A stretch of 64,000 nucleotides of DNA from CAZEHJ01 sp964512485 (GCA_964512485.1 CAZEHJ010000009.1:1-64000); one strand, 5' to 3'. Positions 1-9,055 are shown, numbered from the stretch's first letter. Notes: generated from the letters alone by a model not told the origin. Program-made: numbers and translations.

Positions 1-1680
1 GCGTCGCGCACCAGATTCGGGACGACTGACTGTTTGATCATGCCCTGAATGGAAGCATCTACCATTCTTCGAAGGCGCTCTGACAATTCAGTAAATTGAG
101 ACTCAGAGACTTTGCCTGCCACGATATCTGCGAATGCAGATTCATCGGAGAAGTTTGCGTCTTCTACGGCTTCGCTGACCAGACCCGGGACGATTGTTTC
201 ATCGATCACTCGGTCGATCAGGCTTCGAAGGCGGATTGTCAGATTATCAAATTTGGAGTTCGAGACTTTGCCAGCGACAAGATCGCCGAAGTTTTCTTCG
301 TCAGCCTGATTGGCATTCTGAACCGCGCTGTTTACCAGGTTTGGAATAACTGAATTATTGATTGTGTCGTCAATCGCACTCTGTAGACGATCGGACAGAT
401 CCGAGAATTTCGATTCTGAGATTCTGTCGTTCACGTTGTCCATGAAGAACTGCTCATCGGCGTGGTTCGCATTTTCGACGGCGTCATTGACGAGGACGGG
501 GACAACTGTTTGATTGATTTTGACATCGATCATATTGCGCAGGCGCGCTGACAGATCGGCGAATCTTGAGTTTGAAACCCTGCCGGAAACGAGGTCACTG
601 AATGCTTCCTCATCTGCGTGGTTGGCTTCCTGAACGGCATTGTTGACCAGTTTCGGAACTACTGAGTCTTTGATTTTGCCGTCTACATAGTTGCGGATAC
701 GCGTAGACAGTTCTGCAAATCGTGATTCCGCGATGCCTCCGCCCACCAGATCCATAAATTCCTCTCCGTCAGCCTGATTGGCTGTCTGAAGGGCATCATT
801 GACCAGGTTTGGTACGATAGACTCGCCTATCCGTTTGTCTATCAGACCTTTAAGACGCGCAGACAAGTCTGCAAATCTCGACTGCGAAATCCGACCTGCA
901 ACGAGATCACGAATGACCTGCTCGTCTGCCTGATTTGTTTCTTCCACTGCTTCGTCCACAACGCTCGGAACGACCGATTCTTTGATCCTGCGGTCGACCA
1001 TTTTGCGGAGACGTTCTGCAAAACCGGTAAAGCCGGAATCCGTGATTCGTCCAGAGACGAGATCCATAAAGACCTCTTCATCTGCGTGGTTTGCGTGGAG
1101 AACTGCTTCGTTTACCAGATCTGGTACTACGGAGTCCTTGATCCGATTGTCGATACGGCTGCGCAATCGCGAGGCCAGATCTGAAAGCTGTGATTTTGAG
1201 ACTTTTCCGTCAATGAGATCTGTTACACCCCGATCATCGGTTTCGTTGGCCTCTGCGACGGCGTCCTTTACGATTGCTGGAACGACGGTGTCGTTGATGT
1301 TCTTTTGTATCAGGCTTCGAACTCGTGAAGCCAGAGCCGTGAATCCAGACTCAGAAATTCTATCAGCTGCGAGTTGCATGACTGTTTCTTCGTCCGCTTC
1401 ATTCGCGTCCGCGACGGCTTCGTCAACAAGTCCAGGAAGAACTGTTTCATTGATTTTTCGGTCGATGAGACTGCGAAGACGATTCGACAGGTCAGCAAAC
1501 CGAGTCTGTGTAATTTTGCTTGTTGAAAAATCCAGGATGGCCTGCTCGTCGGCCTTGTTGGCTTCTTCTATCGCTTCATCAACAATATTCGGAAGTATGT
1601 TCTCGTTGATCTTCTGGTCGATCAAACCCCGGAGTCGATCAGAAAGGTCAGAGAACTCTGATTCGGAAAGCTGCTTCTGC
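1..1680 (-). repeat. Coding tandem repeat, about 156-bp period
   Basis: The left end of the window is a direct tandem repeat inside the open frame described above. The words for 'VP-x-LV-x-EA' recur about every 156 bases (near 310, 466, 623, 777, 935 and 1090), which equals 52 codons. The copies are clearly related but not identical, so protein-level conservation dominates. The copy nearest the window edge has about four extra residues between the 'RRMVD' and 'VVPNL' parts. Upstream of about 1680 two or three weaker units can be traced towards the N-terminus. Short reads would have trouble here, so the copy number should be treated as provisional. Confidence 0.85.
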
Positions 1681-2123
1681 ACAACGTCCGCGCGAAGCAT
1701 CTCATCGGAGGCCTCGACTTCCTTTGTCAGTTCGCTCATGAGCGAAGGCACAACCGATTCCTGAATTTCCTCGTTGATTAGCTGGCTGACTTTTTCGCGC
1801 AGTCCTTCAATCTCCACGTCAGACAATTCCGCACGTACGACCGTGCGTAAAGCTTCATCTTCAACGGCTACGTCGCTTGTCACTTTTTGAATCAGTGATG
1901 GCAGCATCTGATCTTTCAATTCATCAGAGATCGAAGATTTCAAGCTGGCGGCCAGCTGACTGATATCGGCATCGGCCATGAACGACTTGATGAGTTCAGA
2001 GAACCCGTCACTGCTTTCATTTGTCAGTTCTTCGACAACTTGCTGCATCAACGAGCGAAGCATCTGCTTCTTGACAGCATCGCGTGCATCGTTGACGTTT
2101 GTCTTTTGTCCTTTTGCAAACAT
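1..2123 (-). CDS. Tandem 52-residue repeat protein, C-terminus cut by window edge
   Basis: I do not recognise this family. The frame is open leftward from an ATG at 2123 for about 707 codons and leaves the window at base 1 without a stop. No signal peptide, membrane segment or cysteine is visible, so a cytoplasmic protein is likely. After an N-terminal Gln/Glu/Lys-rich helical part of roughly 140 residues, it consists of about ten good copies plus a partial copy of a 52-residue unit. Each unit carries a piece like RFADLSARLRSLIDRKI, then a turn-like VVPNLVNEAVE, then ANQADEE and a DLVAGRIS-type end. The pattern of hydrophobic positions suggests two or three amphipathic helices per unit. It is divergent from pruA across a 406-bp spacer. 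A surface, scaffolding or cytoskeletal role is possible, but nothing in the sequence decides it. Confidence 0.85.
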   Translation of the reverse strand, partial: MFAKGQKTNVNDARDAVKKQMLRSLMQQVVEELTNESSDGFSELIKSFMADADISQLAASLKSSISDELKDQMLPSLIQKVTSDVAVEDEALRTVVRAELSDVEIEGLREKVSQLINEEIQESVVPSLMSELTKEVEASDEMLRADVVQKQLSESEFSDLSDRLRGLIDQKINENILPNIVDEAIEEANKADEQAILDFSTSKITQTRFADLSNRLRSLIDRKINETVLPGLVDEAVADANEADEETVMQLAADRISESGFTALASRVRSLIQKNINDTVVPAIVKDAVAEANETDDRGVTDLIDGKVSKSQLSDLASRLRSRIDNRIKDSVVPDLVNEAVLHANHADEEVFMDLVSGRITDSGFTGFAERLRKMVDRRIKESVVPSVVDEAVEETNQADEQVIRDLVAGRISQSRFADLSARLKGLIDKRIGESIVPNLVNDALQTANQADGEEFMDLVGGGIAESRFAELSTRIRNYVDGKIKDSVVPKLVNNAVQEANHADEEAFSDLVSGRVSNSRFADLSARLRNMIDVKINQTVVPVLVNDAVENANHADEQFFMDNVNDRISESKFSDLSDRLQSAIDDTINNSVIPNLVNSAVQNANQADEENFGDLVAGKVSNSKFDNLTIRLRSLIDRVIDETIVPGLVSEAVEDANFSDESAFADIVAGKVSESQFTELSERLRRMVDASIQGMIKQSVVPNLVRD

Positions 2124-2529
2124 TGTGATAGCCCAGTTTCCCGGGAATTTTTCGGAGTTTGTTCAGCACGCACATAGTCCATATTCATGCCGGACGTGTT
2201 CGAACACCTGAATCGCCAGTTCTAATGTGCCGTTTTGGGTCCGCACGAGCCGTATTTTGCTATAAAGCGAGCCTTAATGCCCGTTTTTCCTGAAGGACGG
2301 CGAGAAGAAAAAGACCCATGTTGAGGGGAAACGCTTTCTGGAATGGTGGAAATATGTGCCGAACTCCGGCTCGATAGAAGTTTTGAAGAACCGTTTTTTC
2401 GACCCTGTACAAGGCCTTAAATTGGCCTTTCAGTGCGCATTCAGCCAAACGTCTTAAAAGCGTTCAGATGGCTTATTGCGCCTTTTATTTTATCGCTATA
2501 TCGATCCGTTTTCGGTCGTCCAGAAGGAT
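2124..2529. promoter_or_regulatory. Divergent spacer between repeat protein and pruA
   Basis: This 406-bp stretch separates two divergently read genes and should hold both promoters. I see no convincing coding frame in it. A 12-bp perfect palindrome, GTGTTCGAACAC, lies at 2196-2207, about 75 bp in front of the repeat-protein start, and could be an operator. A short inverted repeat AAGGCC/GGCCTT is near 2414-2433. No promoter box is clear enough to place with confidence. Confidence 0.4.
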
Positions 2530-4176
2530 ATGAACAACCTGTTTTCCAAGACTCCTGATCCCGTAAACGAGCCAGTTCGCTCGTACGCACCCGGTTCTCC
2601 AGAACGCGCTTCACTGCGCGGCATGATGAAAAAAATGAAGGGTGAAACTGTCGATATTCCAGCCTTCATCAATGGCGAAGAAGTGCGAACAGGGAATACC
2701 CTGAATGTGCTCGCGCCACACGAACATTCCCGTGTTTTGGGTACGGCTCATCAGGTCGGAGAGCCCGAACTGCAGACTGCCATTTCTTCAGCCGTCGCGG
2801 CCAGAAATGACTGGATGAATATGCATTGGACCGATCGCGCATCCATCTTTCTGAAGGCCGCCGATCTTCTCGCAGGCCCTTGGAGAGATGTGATCAACGC
2901 CTCTACCATGCTGGGACAGTCCAAGAATCCGTATCAGGCCGAGATTGACGCTGCTTGCGAGTTGATAGACTTCTTCCGGTTCAATGTTCGGTTTATGGAG
3001 CAGATCTACGGCGATCAGCCCATATCATCTCCGGGAATCTGGAATCGCGTACAGTACAGGGCCCTCGAAGGCTTTGTGTTTGCTGTCACGCCATTCAACT
3101 TCACCTCGATTGCGGGTAATCTTCCGACAGCCCCGGCGCTGATGGGAAACACCGTACTCTGGAAACCATCGTCAACGCAGCTTCATTCAGCCTACTATCT
3201 GTACAAGATGTTCGAGGAGGCTGGCTTGCCAAAAGGCGTAATCAACATGATCCCTGGCCGCGGAGCGACCGTTGGCGGTTCTGTATTCGCATCAGAACAC
3301 TTCAATGGACTTCATTTCACTGGTTCGACAGGCACCTTCAACCACATGTGGGCCACGATTGGCAACAACATGAATAACTATCGGTCGTATCCGAGGGTTG
3401 TCGGTGAAACAGGCGGTAAAGACTTCATCATAGCTCATCCGAGTGCAGAGCCCATTTCCGTAGCAACTGCGATCGTACGTGGAGGATTTGAGTATCAAGG
3501 CCAGAAATGTTCAGCCGCATCTCGGGTCTACCTGCCAAAATCTCTTTGGCCGACCATTCGAGATTCAGTTGTCGCCCAGCTTGACGAGATTAAAATGGGC
3601 CCCGTCGAAGACTTCACCAACTTCGTCAATGCCGTTATCGATCGCAGTTCGTACGACAGCATCACCTCATATATCGCTGAGGCGAAAGCGGCTGGCCTCG
3701 AAGTTCTGTCCGGTGGCAATTACTCAGACGAAGTTGGTTACTTCATCGAACCAACGGTCCTGGTAACCGATGATCCGGGATATCGGACGATGTGCGAAGA
3801 AATATTTGGCCCAGTTGTAACGGTCTATGTGTACGACGATGCCAAGTATGAGGAAACGCTACGGGTACTTGACTCAACGTCTCCGTTTGCGCTGACAGGA
3901 GCCATTTTCGCTCAGGATCGGGCCGTTATCGCGTCTACAACGGCATCACTCGTAGACAGTGCAGGTAATTTCTATATCAACGACAAGCCCACTGGAGCAG
4001 TGGTCGGTCAGCAGCCGTTCGGAGGTGCAAGAGCTTCGGGAACGAATGACAAAGCCGGATCTTTCCTGAATCTGGTCAGGTGGACCTCGGCTCGTTCAAT
4101 CAAGGAAACATTCAATCCTCCGAAGCACTTCGGCTATCCATTTCACGAGGAAGATCCAAACGACATAGAACTGTAG
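2530..4176 (+). CDS. pruA: 1-pyrroline-5-carboxylate (glutamate semialdehyde) dehydrogenase
   Basis: PruA oxidises P5C/glutamate-gamma-semialdehyde to glutamate with NAD, the second step of proline breakdown and the end point of ornithine and arginine catabolism. The 548-residue protein is a full-length aldehyde dehydrogenase. The general-base Glu is in GETGGKDF (about residue 293) and the nucleophilic Cys in GQKCSAAS (about 327); the C-terminal PFGGARASGTND motif is present. The N-terminal VNEPVRSYAPGSPER is typical of the stand-alone Bacteroidota enzymes and argues for the ATG at 2530. An in-frame TTG at 2476 would add 18 unsupported residues. No proline dehydrogenase (PutA/PrODH) domain is attached and no such gene is in the window. 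It heads a rightward group ending in a GntR regulator. Confidence 0.95.
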   Translation: MNNLFSKTPDPVNEPVRSYAPGSPERASLRGMMKKMKGETVDIPAFINGEEVRTGNTLNVLAPHEHSRVLGTAHQVGEPELQTAISSAVAARNDWMNMHWTDRASIFLKAADLLAGPWRDVINASTMLGQSKNPYQAEIDAACELIDFFRFNVRFMEQIYGDQPISSPGIWNRVQYRALEGFVFAVTPFNFTSIAGNLPTAPALMGNTVLWKPSSTQLHSAYYLYKMFEEAGLPKGVINMIPGRGATVGGSVFASEHFNGLHFTGSTGTFNHMWATIGNNMNNYRSYPRVVGETGGKDFIIAHPSAEPISVATAIVRGGFEYQGQKCSAASRVYLPKSLWPTIRDSVVAQLDEIKMGPVEDFTNFVNAVIDRSSYDSITSYIAEAKAAGLEVLSGGNYSDEVGYFIEPTVLVTDDPGYRTMCEEIFGPVVTVYVYDDAKYEETLRVLDSTSPFALTGAIFAQDRAVIASTTASLVDSAGNFYINDKPTGAVVGQQPFGGARASGTNDKAGSFLNLVRWTSARSIKETFNPPKHFGYPFHEEDPNDIEL

Positions 4177-4279
4177 GCACCGTATTTCCCAGACACGGGA
4201 GCTTTTCATCACTGATCTCACTTGGAAGGCCATTACGCCGACAAAAAAGCGCACTTCAAACCGGAGCACAGTCAATCTG

Positions 4280-5290
4280 ATGTCTAAATCCTTCAAAGTA
4301 GTCCAGTACGGGATCGGCCCGATCGGGCAGTCGTGTCTCAAAACGATCCTTTCCAAGAAGGACCACATTGATCTGGTTGGTGTCATCGATATTGACCCTG
4401 CCAAGGTCGGTAAAGATGTTTCTGTGATTTTGGGCCTGGATGTCCCAACCGGCGTGGTTGTTTCCTCGGACGCCGAACAGGTATTGAGTTCAACACGGCC
4501 GGATGTTGTTGTTCATACGACCTCGTCATTTCTGGCAAGGATGTACGATCAGCTCATCGCCTGCGCATCCCATGGAGCTTCAGTGATTTCCTCCACTGAA
4601 GAATTGTCTTATCCCTATGACCGGCACCCCGACATTGCGGCAGAACTGGATCGCGTAGCGAAGGAAAATGGGGTTACCATTCTGGGCACCGGAGTAAATC
4701 CCGGCTATGCCATGGATGCGCTCGCGTTAATGGCAACCGGTGTGTGTAACGATGTCCGCTCCGTCACCATTCACCGAGAAGTTGATGCCGGATACAGACG
4801 CCTACCCCTGCAGATGAAAGTTGGAGCAGGAATCACAGAGCAGGAATTCGCTGAAAAAAAAGCAACAGGTCTCTTTGGCCACATCGGATTGGTCGAATCA
4901 ATCCGAATGCTTGCTGACGGTCTCGACTGGAGTATAGACAGGATCGAAGAACATCTCGATCCTGTAATCTCCAAAAAACAGGTTGTGACGCCCTTTCTGA
5001 CGGTTGAAAAGGGTCAGGTAGCGGGAATCCATCATCACGCCTACGGATATGACGGGGACGAACTCCTTCTGACACTCGACCTGAAGATGTTTGTCGGGGC
5101 AGAAAATCCCCGTGATGCCGTGAAGGTCGATGGCGACCCTCCGATGGACCTTGTCGTGAAGGGTGGAATCTTTGGTGATACTGCGACAGTAGCAACGCTG
5201 ATCAATGGCATTCCTCAGGCCTTCAATGCGGTCCCGGGGCTTCAAACGGTAAAAGATGTGCCGCTCGTAAAGGCTTTCGGCACCCGATAA
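4280..5290 (+). CDS. 2,4-diaminopentanoate dehydrogenase / DapB-like oxidoreductase
   Basis: This 336-residue protein starts with a Rossmann fold (VVQYGIGPIGQSCLKTIL) and carries the GTGVNPGYAMDALAL stretch typical of the dihydrodipicolinate-reductase-like family that includes 2,4-diaminopentanoate dehydrogenase of the oxidative ornithine pathway. It is longer than true DapB and lacks the usual DapB lysine-biosynthesis context. It follows pruA by 103 bp on the same strand and is followed by a small membrane protein 9 bp later. The location next to P5C dehydrogenase fits amino acid (ornithine-like) catabolism, but the substrate is not proven; OraE/OraS and Ort/OrtB partners are not seen here. 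Confidence 0.7.
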   Translation: MSKSFKVVQYGIGPIGQSCLKTILSKKDHIDLVGVIDIDPAKVGKDVSVILGLDVPTGVVVSSDAEQVLSSTRPDVVVHTTSSFLARMYDQLIACASHGASVISSTEELSYPYDRHPDIAAELDRVAKENGVTILGTGVNPGYAMDALALMATGVCNDVRSVTIHREVDAGYRRLPLQMKVGAGITEQEFAEKKATGLFGHIGLVESIRMLADGLDWSIDRIEEHLDPVISKKQVVTPFLTVEKGQVAGIHHHAYGYDGDELLLTLDLKMFVGAENPRDAVKVDGDPPMDLVVKGGIFGDTATVATLINGIPQAFNAVPGLQTVKDVPLVKAFGTR

Positions 5291-5299
5291 GCACTCTTA

Positions 5300-5788
5300 T
5301 TGTCCATCTCTTACACTGCATACCCTGTTTTCAAATCAAACCTCCATCCAGGCGGAAAAAGTAAACCTGCCATAGTTAGAATCGCTCTGGCGACCCCCAT
5401 CGGTGTATGCATGCTTCCCGTGATGACCGGAGCGTTGATTTCCATGTTGCAGGGATATGCCGTTCTGGCGTTCCTTTACATTGGATTTCCGATCGCCGTG
5501 CTGGTCGCCATGGGATGGACCTGGCTTCATGTCCGCAACGTCATATGCGAGGTACACCTCAGGCAAGACGCGGTCGCATTCCGATCGCTGTTTGAAGCTG
5601 CTGATGAGCCCTCTCCGCTGCAGTGGCGCAGAGTGATCGACACAACACACAATGAAGACAACTCCCGTGTGACTCTGGGCCTTGAAGAGTATTCTCTGGA
5701 TGCAGAACACTGGCCACAGTGGAACGAATTGCGTACCGGATTAGATTATACCATGCTGTCAGAGCCTCCAGCAGCCGAAGTATCGTGA
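5300..5788 (+). CDS. Small two-helix membrane protein, function unknown
   Basis: A 162-residue protein with two adjacent hydrophobic segments at about residues 26-47 and 52-75, followed by a soluble tail of about 85 residues. I recognise no domain. The layout (two helices then a charged C-terminal part with a 'HNEDNSRVTLGLEEYSLD' stretch) resembles small PH-like or DUF2244-like inner-membrane proteins, but this is only a resemblance. The start used is a TTG with no clear ribosome binding site, so the true N-terminus is uncertain. Its stop overlaps the GTG start of the GntR regulator, so the two are probably translated together. Confidence 0.6.
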   Translation: MSISYTAYPVFKSNLHPGGKSKPAIVRIALATPIGVCMLPVMTGALISMLQGYAVLAFLYIGFPIAVLVAMGWTWLHVRNVICEVHLRQDAVAFRSLFEAADEPSPLQWRRVIDTTHNEDNSRVTLGLEEYSLDAEHWPQWNELRTGLDYTMLSEPPAAEVS

Positions 5789-6702
5789 TTGAAATCGAAA
5801 GATCATCGAGTGTATCAGTTCACCAGCAGGTGGTTACTGCCATCCGATTTCGCATTGCCAATGGTCGGTTTCGTGTAGGAGACAGACTCCCAGCCACAAG
5901 AAAGCTGGCAACTCAACTTGGTATCTCATTCCACACCGTCAGAAAAGCCTACCTGACTCTCCAGGATGAAGGCCTGGTCGAATCCCGAAAAGGCAGCGGG
6001 TTTGTGGTCCTTGACGCCAACCCGCTTGACAAGTCGGAGCGTATGGAACGTGGTGCTGCCATTATGGCCAGCGCGCTGAAAGAAGTCATTGGTCTTGGTC
6101 TCGATGAAAGCGAACTGGAATATATTTTCGAGGAGCAAATCAATCTTCTTGATTCGGAAGACGAGCAGTTCAAGATTGTCATCGCTACGCCATTTCGCGA
6201 ACTCGGACAGGCCTGTGCGCTTCATGTATCCAATACCTTTCAAAAAGACTGCTCATCCTGCTCTCTCGACGAGATTGAAAAGCATGCGGACGCTGATTTT
6301 TTACTCGTACCATTCAAAAACGTGAAACAGGTTTTGTCCGGAAATCCCAGTTCGGACGTGATTGCGGTCGGATACGAAATAAACGAGGAAGCTCTCGCTG
6401 CCATCTCCAGGCTGCTGGAGCATGAGACGCTGGGACTCGTCACCCGCTATTCGGATGCGGTAGCACCCCTACTCTCAGATCTGAGGGACATTACCAGTTT
6501 TTCGGGCCAGGTACTCGCCGTTTCGGCCGAAGAGGGCGATGCATACCTTTCTTCGCTCATCAGACAGAGTGAACTGTTTGTCTACACCAGCGGGGCAGAG
6601 CGCGCCGTCAGACCCCTTTTGGATCGATCCCAGAAGCATGTCAAACTCACATTGAGCCTGGCACCGTCATCCATCGAGCGCATGCGAGGCATCATTCCCT
6701 GA
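5785..6702 (+). CDS. GntR-family transcriptional regulator
   Basis: A winged-helix DNA-binding domain fills about the first 75 residues: QVVTAIRFRIANGRFRVGD, then LPATRKLATQLGISFHTVRK, then the wing LQDEGLVESRKGSGFVV. This is the standard GntR pattern. The remaining 230 residues do not look like an aminotransferase (MocR) or UTRA domain; they may be a small effector or oligomerisation domain. The GTG at 5785 overlaps the TGA of the preceding gene and places the start just before the HTH; an upstream GTG at 5719 would lie deep in that gene. It is likely to control the pruA group. Its last 36 bp overlap the end of the convergent pgpH gene. Confidence 0.85.
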   Translation: MIEIERSSSVSVHQQVVTAIRFRIANGRFRVGDRLPATRKLATQLGISFHTVRKAYLTLQDEGLVESRKGSGFVVLDANPLDKSERMERGAAIMASALKEVIGLGLDESELEYIFEEQINLLDSEDEQFKIVIATPFRELGQACALHVSNTFQKDCSSCSLDEIEKHADADFLLVPFKNVKQVLSGNPSSDVIAVGYEINEEALAAISRLLEHETLGLVTRYSDAVAPLLSDLRDITSFSGQVLAVSAEEGDAYLSSLIRQSELFVYTSGAERAVRPLLDRSQKHVKLTLSLAPSSIERMRGIIP

Positions 6703-9051
6703 ATCCTCACCGCCATCTTCGGTCGACTCTTCTCCTGGATACTTGACCCTGACGTGGTAGATGCCCATCAGAACACCGAGAAACGATTCTTTGATCGTCT
6801 TCAGTTCGGAAAAGGTCAAATCGGCTTCATCGAGCTGACCATCCACTCTGCGAGCTTCAACAATTGAATCGATCAGCCCTTCCAGACGCTTGTGCGTCGG
6901 ATTGTCCAGCGTTCGGCTGGCGGCTTCGATTCCGTCAGCGAGCATGAGAATAGACGTTTCTTTCGAATGCGGACTCGGTCCGGGATATCTGAATTCTGAT
7001 TCCTGCACGGCAGCATCTCCTTCTTTGTGCTGTGTCAACGCTCGCTGATAGAAGTATTCGATCCGGGTCGTCCCGTGGTGCATCGGGATAAAGTCCTCGA
7101 CTTCCTGAGGCAGCCGATACCGCCGAGCCATATCGATCCCTTCTTTCACGTGGCTTGCGATGATCAGCGCACTCATTCTCGGTTTCAATCCATCATGCGG
7201 ATTGACTCCCCCTCGCTGGTTCTCTACGAAATACTCGGGCTTGACCATTTTCCCGATATCGTGGTAGAGCGCACCCACTCGTGTCAACAATGCGTTCGCA
7301 CCTATCGAGGCGGCAGCCGTCTCGGCGAGATTGGCTACTTGCAGTACGTGATTGAATGTACCCTGCGCGTTCAGACTCAACTCCTTCAAAAGAGGCCTGT
7401 TGGTATCAGAGAGTTCCAGAAGTGTGAGATCTGTGGTCACCCCAAATGCTCGTTCGAAGATCCACAAAGCCGGATAGGCCAGAAGGAGCAGCACGGCGTT
7501 GATCGCCGCAAAGATGGCCAGATCCTGAAAACGATCCAGCGGAGTGTTCTGCACAAGAAGGTTGGCGAACAGCACGACCATGTATCCTGAAAACACGACA
7601 CTGGCACTCAAGAAGAACTGACTTCTGTTTCGGATATCACGAACACTGAAAATGCCGAGAGTACTGGCGAAAACCGTTGCAAACGTGAAAGGAAAATCGT
7701 AGTTCAGCAAATGGCTCCCGATCAGCGCCATCGTCAAGGCTCCGAAAAAGGCCACTCTGGAATCGAAAATGACAGTCAGAAGAATGGCAACGATCGCAAC
7801 GGGCACCACATACATGTCCAGTAGCGCCGCTCGTAATGCTACACCGTAAACTGCGATCACCGCGAGAAACAGCAGGCTGATCAACAGTATCATCCTGTTA
7901 TCTTCATATATGGGCCGGCGGAGCAAGAACAAGTACAGGAAGAAGATCAAGAATGAGGCAAGTGTGAGTATGAATTGCCCCGACAAGGTCTTCCAGGGAA
8001 CAGTGTTTCCGGCTTGCTGATTCAGCTCGTGCTCAAGAGATGTCAGCTTGCGATGAATCTCCTCGGTGATACGATCCCCTTGTCGTACGATCACTTCATT
8101 GTGGCGTACCAGATTGGCCGATGGCAGAATGGCGCTTTCTCTGGCTTCCCAGCGCAATTCAGTGTCGACCGCATCATACATCAGATTCGGCTCAAGAAAA
8201 TACTGGAACAGTTTCGACGAGAGGCCAAACCTGACTGCATCATTGGTCCACCGAAGCGCCAACTGGTCATTTCCCCGCTGGTAGGCCTCAGTCAATCCAT
8301 ATATCGTAGGGGAAGCGACAACGACTTCTTCGAACGACTCGGTATTTCGTAGGACAACACTGTCGGCATGGACCTCAGCCTTGTCAACATCCAATATTCC
8401 AACAGAAATCAGTCCGCTGGCCGTCATCAGTGCGATCGAAGCCGTTTCACGATCCAAGCGGTCTCCCACTACCCTCTGTCTGGAATTTGTAGCCAGGCCA
8501 GCAACTGAACTTTCATAAGACGACACTATTTCATCCCACTCAATGGAATTGAATCGGACCTCCAAACTATCTCTGGCTGATTCAAATGCGATTGAATCGA
8601 CCAGTGCTTCGTCAATTCGGCCACGCGTGGAATTGATTTGATACCGTCCATAGTGTCCAAGAATCCGGTCCATGGTCTCTTCGAATTCTTGCCATCTCGC
8701 CTGAATTTGATCTTCAGCCTCAGCGTCCCTGACAAAAAACGGAGGTGTGGTAGAGCGAATCAACAGTCGTTCCTGTTCCAACTCCTCCTGCGGTTTCTGG
8801 ATCGCAAAGCTGAACGGTGCATGCAAGTTGGCCTGACGCCAGATATCGTCCACCTCTACAGTGGTCTCCCAGACCTGCCCTCTCGGAAAAACAAACATCG
8901 TCGCAGTTACTACGACGAGAATCATCAGATACTTGACGGCAGAATGTTTTCGCTGTCTCGATCGAAGCAGGTGGAAATCCCCTGACTCAAGAGTATCTCC
9001 CACAGGTCTCACCTGCCTCTTCAAAAACGGTATTCTATCCAGAAATGACAT
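6667..9051 (-). CDS. pgpH: 7TM-HD cyclic-di-AMP phosphodiesterase (PgpH family)
   Basis: The 794-residue protein has the PgpH/YqfF order: an N-terminal membrane helix (about residues 40-56), a large extracytoplasmic 7TMR-HDED domain, a block of seven hydrophobic helices (about 360-550), then a cytoplasmic HD hydrolase domain with ALYHDIGKMVKPEYF (His/Asp about 597-598) and the later MHHGTTRIEYFY. Members hydrolyse c-di-AMP to pApA and influence potassium and cell-wall homeostasis. It is the last gene of the rodZ-ligA-symporter-pgpH operon, starting 4 bp after the symporter stop. The final 36 bp overlap the opposite-strand GntR gene. No c-di-AMP cyclase is in the window. Confidence 0.9.
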   Translation of the reverse strand: MSFLDRIPFLKRQVRPVGDTLESGDFHLLRSRQRKHSAVKYLMILVVVTATMFVFPRGQVWETTVEVDDIWRQANLHAPFSFAIQKPQEELEQERLLIRSTTPPFFVRDAEAEDQIQARWQEFEETMDRILGHYGRYQINSTRGRIDEALVDSIAFESARDSLEVRFNSIEWDEIVSSYESSVAGLATNSRQRVVGDRLDRETASIALMTASGLISVGILDVDKAEVHADSVVLRNTESFEEVVVASPTIYGLTEAYQRGNDQLALRWTNDAVRFGLSSKLFQYFLEPNLMYDAVDTELRWEARESAILPSANLVRHNEVIVRQGDRITEEIHRKLTSLEHELNQQAGNTVPWKTLSGQFILTLASFLIFFLYLFLLRRPIYEDNRMILLISLLFLAVIAVYGVALRAALLDMYVVPVAIVAILLTVIFDSRVAFFGALTMALIGSHLLNYDFPFTFATVFASTLGIFSVRDIRNRSQFFLSASVVFSGYMVVLFANLLVQNTPLDRFQDLAIFAAINAVLLLLAYPALWIFERAFGVTTDLTLLELSDTNRPLLKELSLNAQGTFNHVLQVANLAETAAASIGANALLTRVGALYHDIGKMVKPEYFVENQRGGVNPHDGLKPRMSALIIASHVKEGIDMARRYRLPQEVEDFIPMHHGTTRIEYFYQRALTQHKEGDAAVQESEFRYPGPSPHSKETSILMLADGIEAASRTLDNPTHKRLEGLIDSIVEARRVDGQLDEADLTFSELKTIKESFLGVLMGIYHVRVKYPGEESTEDGGEDSGNDASHALDG

Positions 9052-9055
9052 GGGC

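Noticed and set aside
1..1680. Regular repeats as a CRISPR array or satellite DNA
   Set aside because: The 156-bp period, lack of short identical repeats with unique spacers and a continuous reading frame show coding repeats.
982..1764. A 260-codon frame on the plus strand inside the repeat region
   Set aside because: It is very rich in Ser and Arg and exists because the 156-bp repeat lacks stops in more than one frame. The opposite strand gives a coherent repeat protein, so this is a shadow.
2196..2207. GTTCGAAC core at 2196-2207 and 40043-40052 as a shared LexA-type operator
   Set aside because: About one such 8-mer is expected by chance in 64 kb, and neither neighbour is an SOS gene. It is noted only as a palindrome.
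2260..2448. A 62-codon minus-strand frame in the spacer before pruA
   Set aside because: No ribosome site, no domain and poor composition; the spacer is better read as a promoter region.
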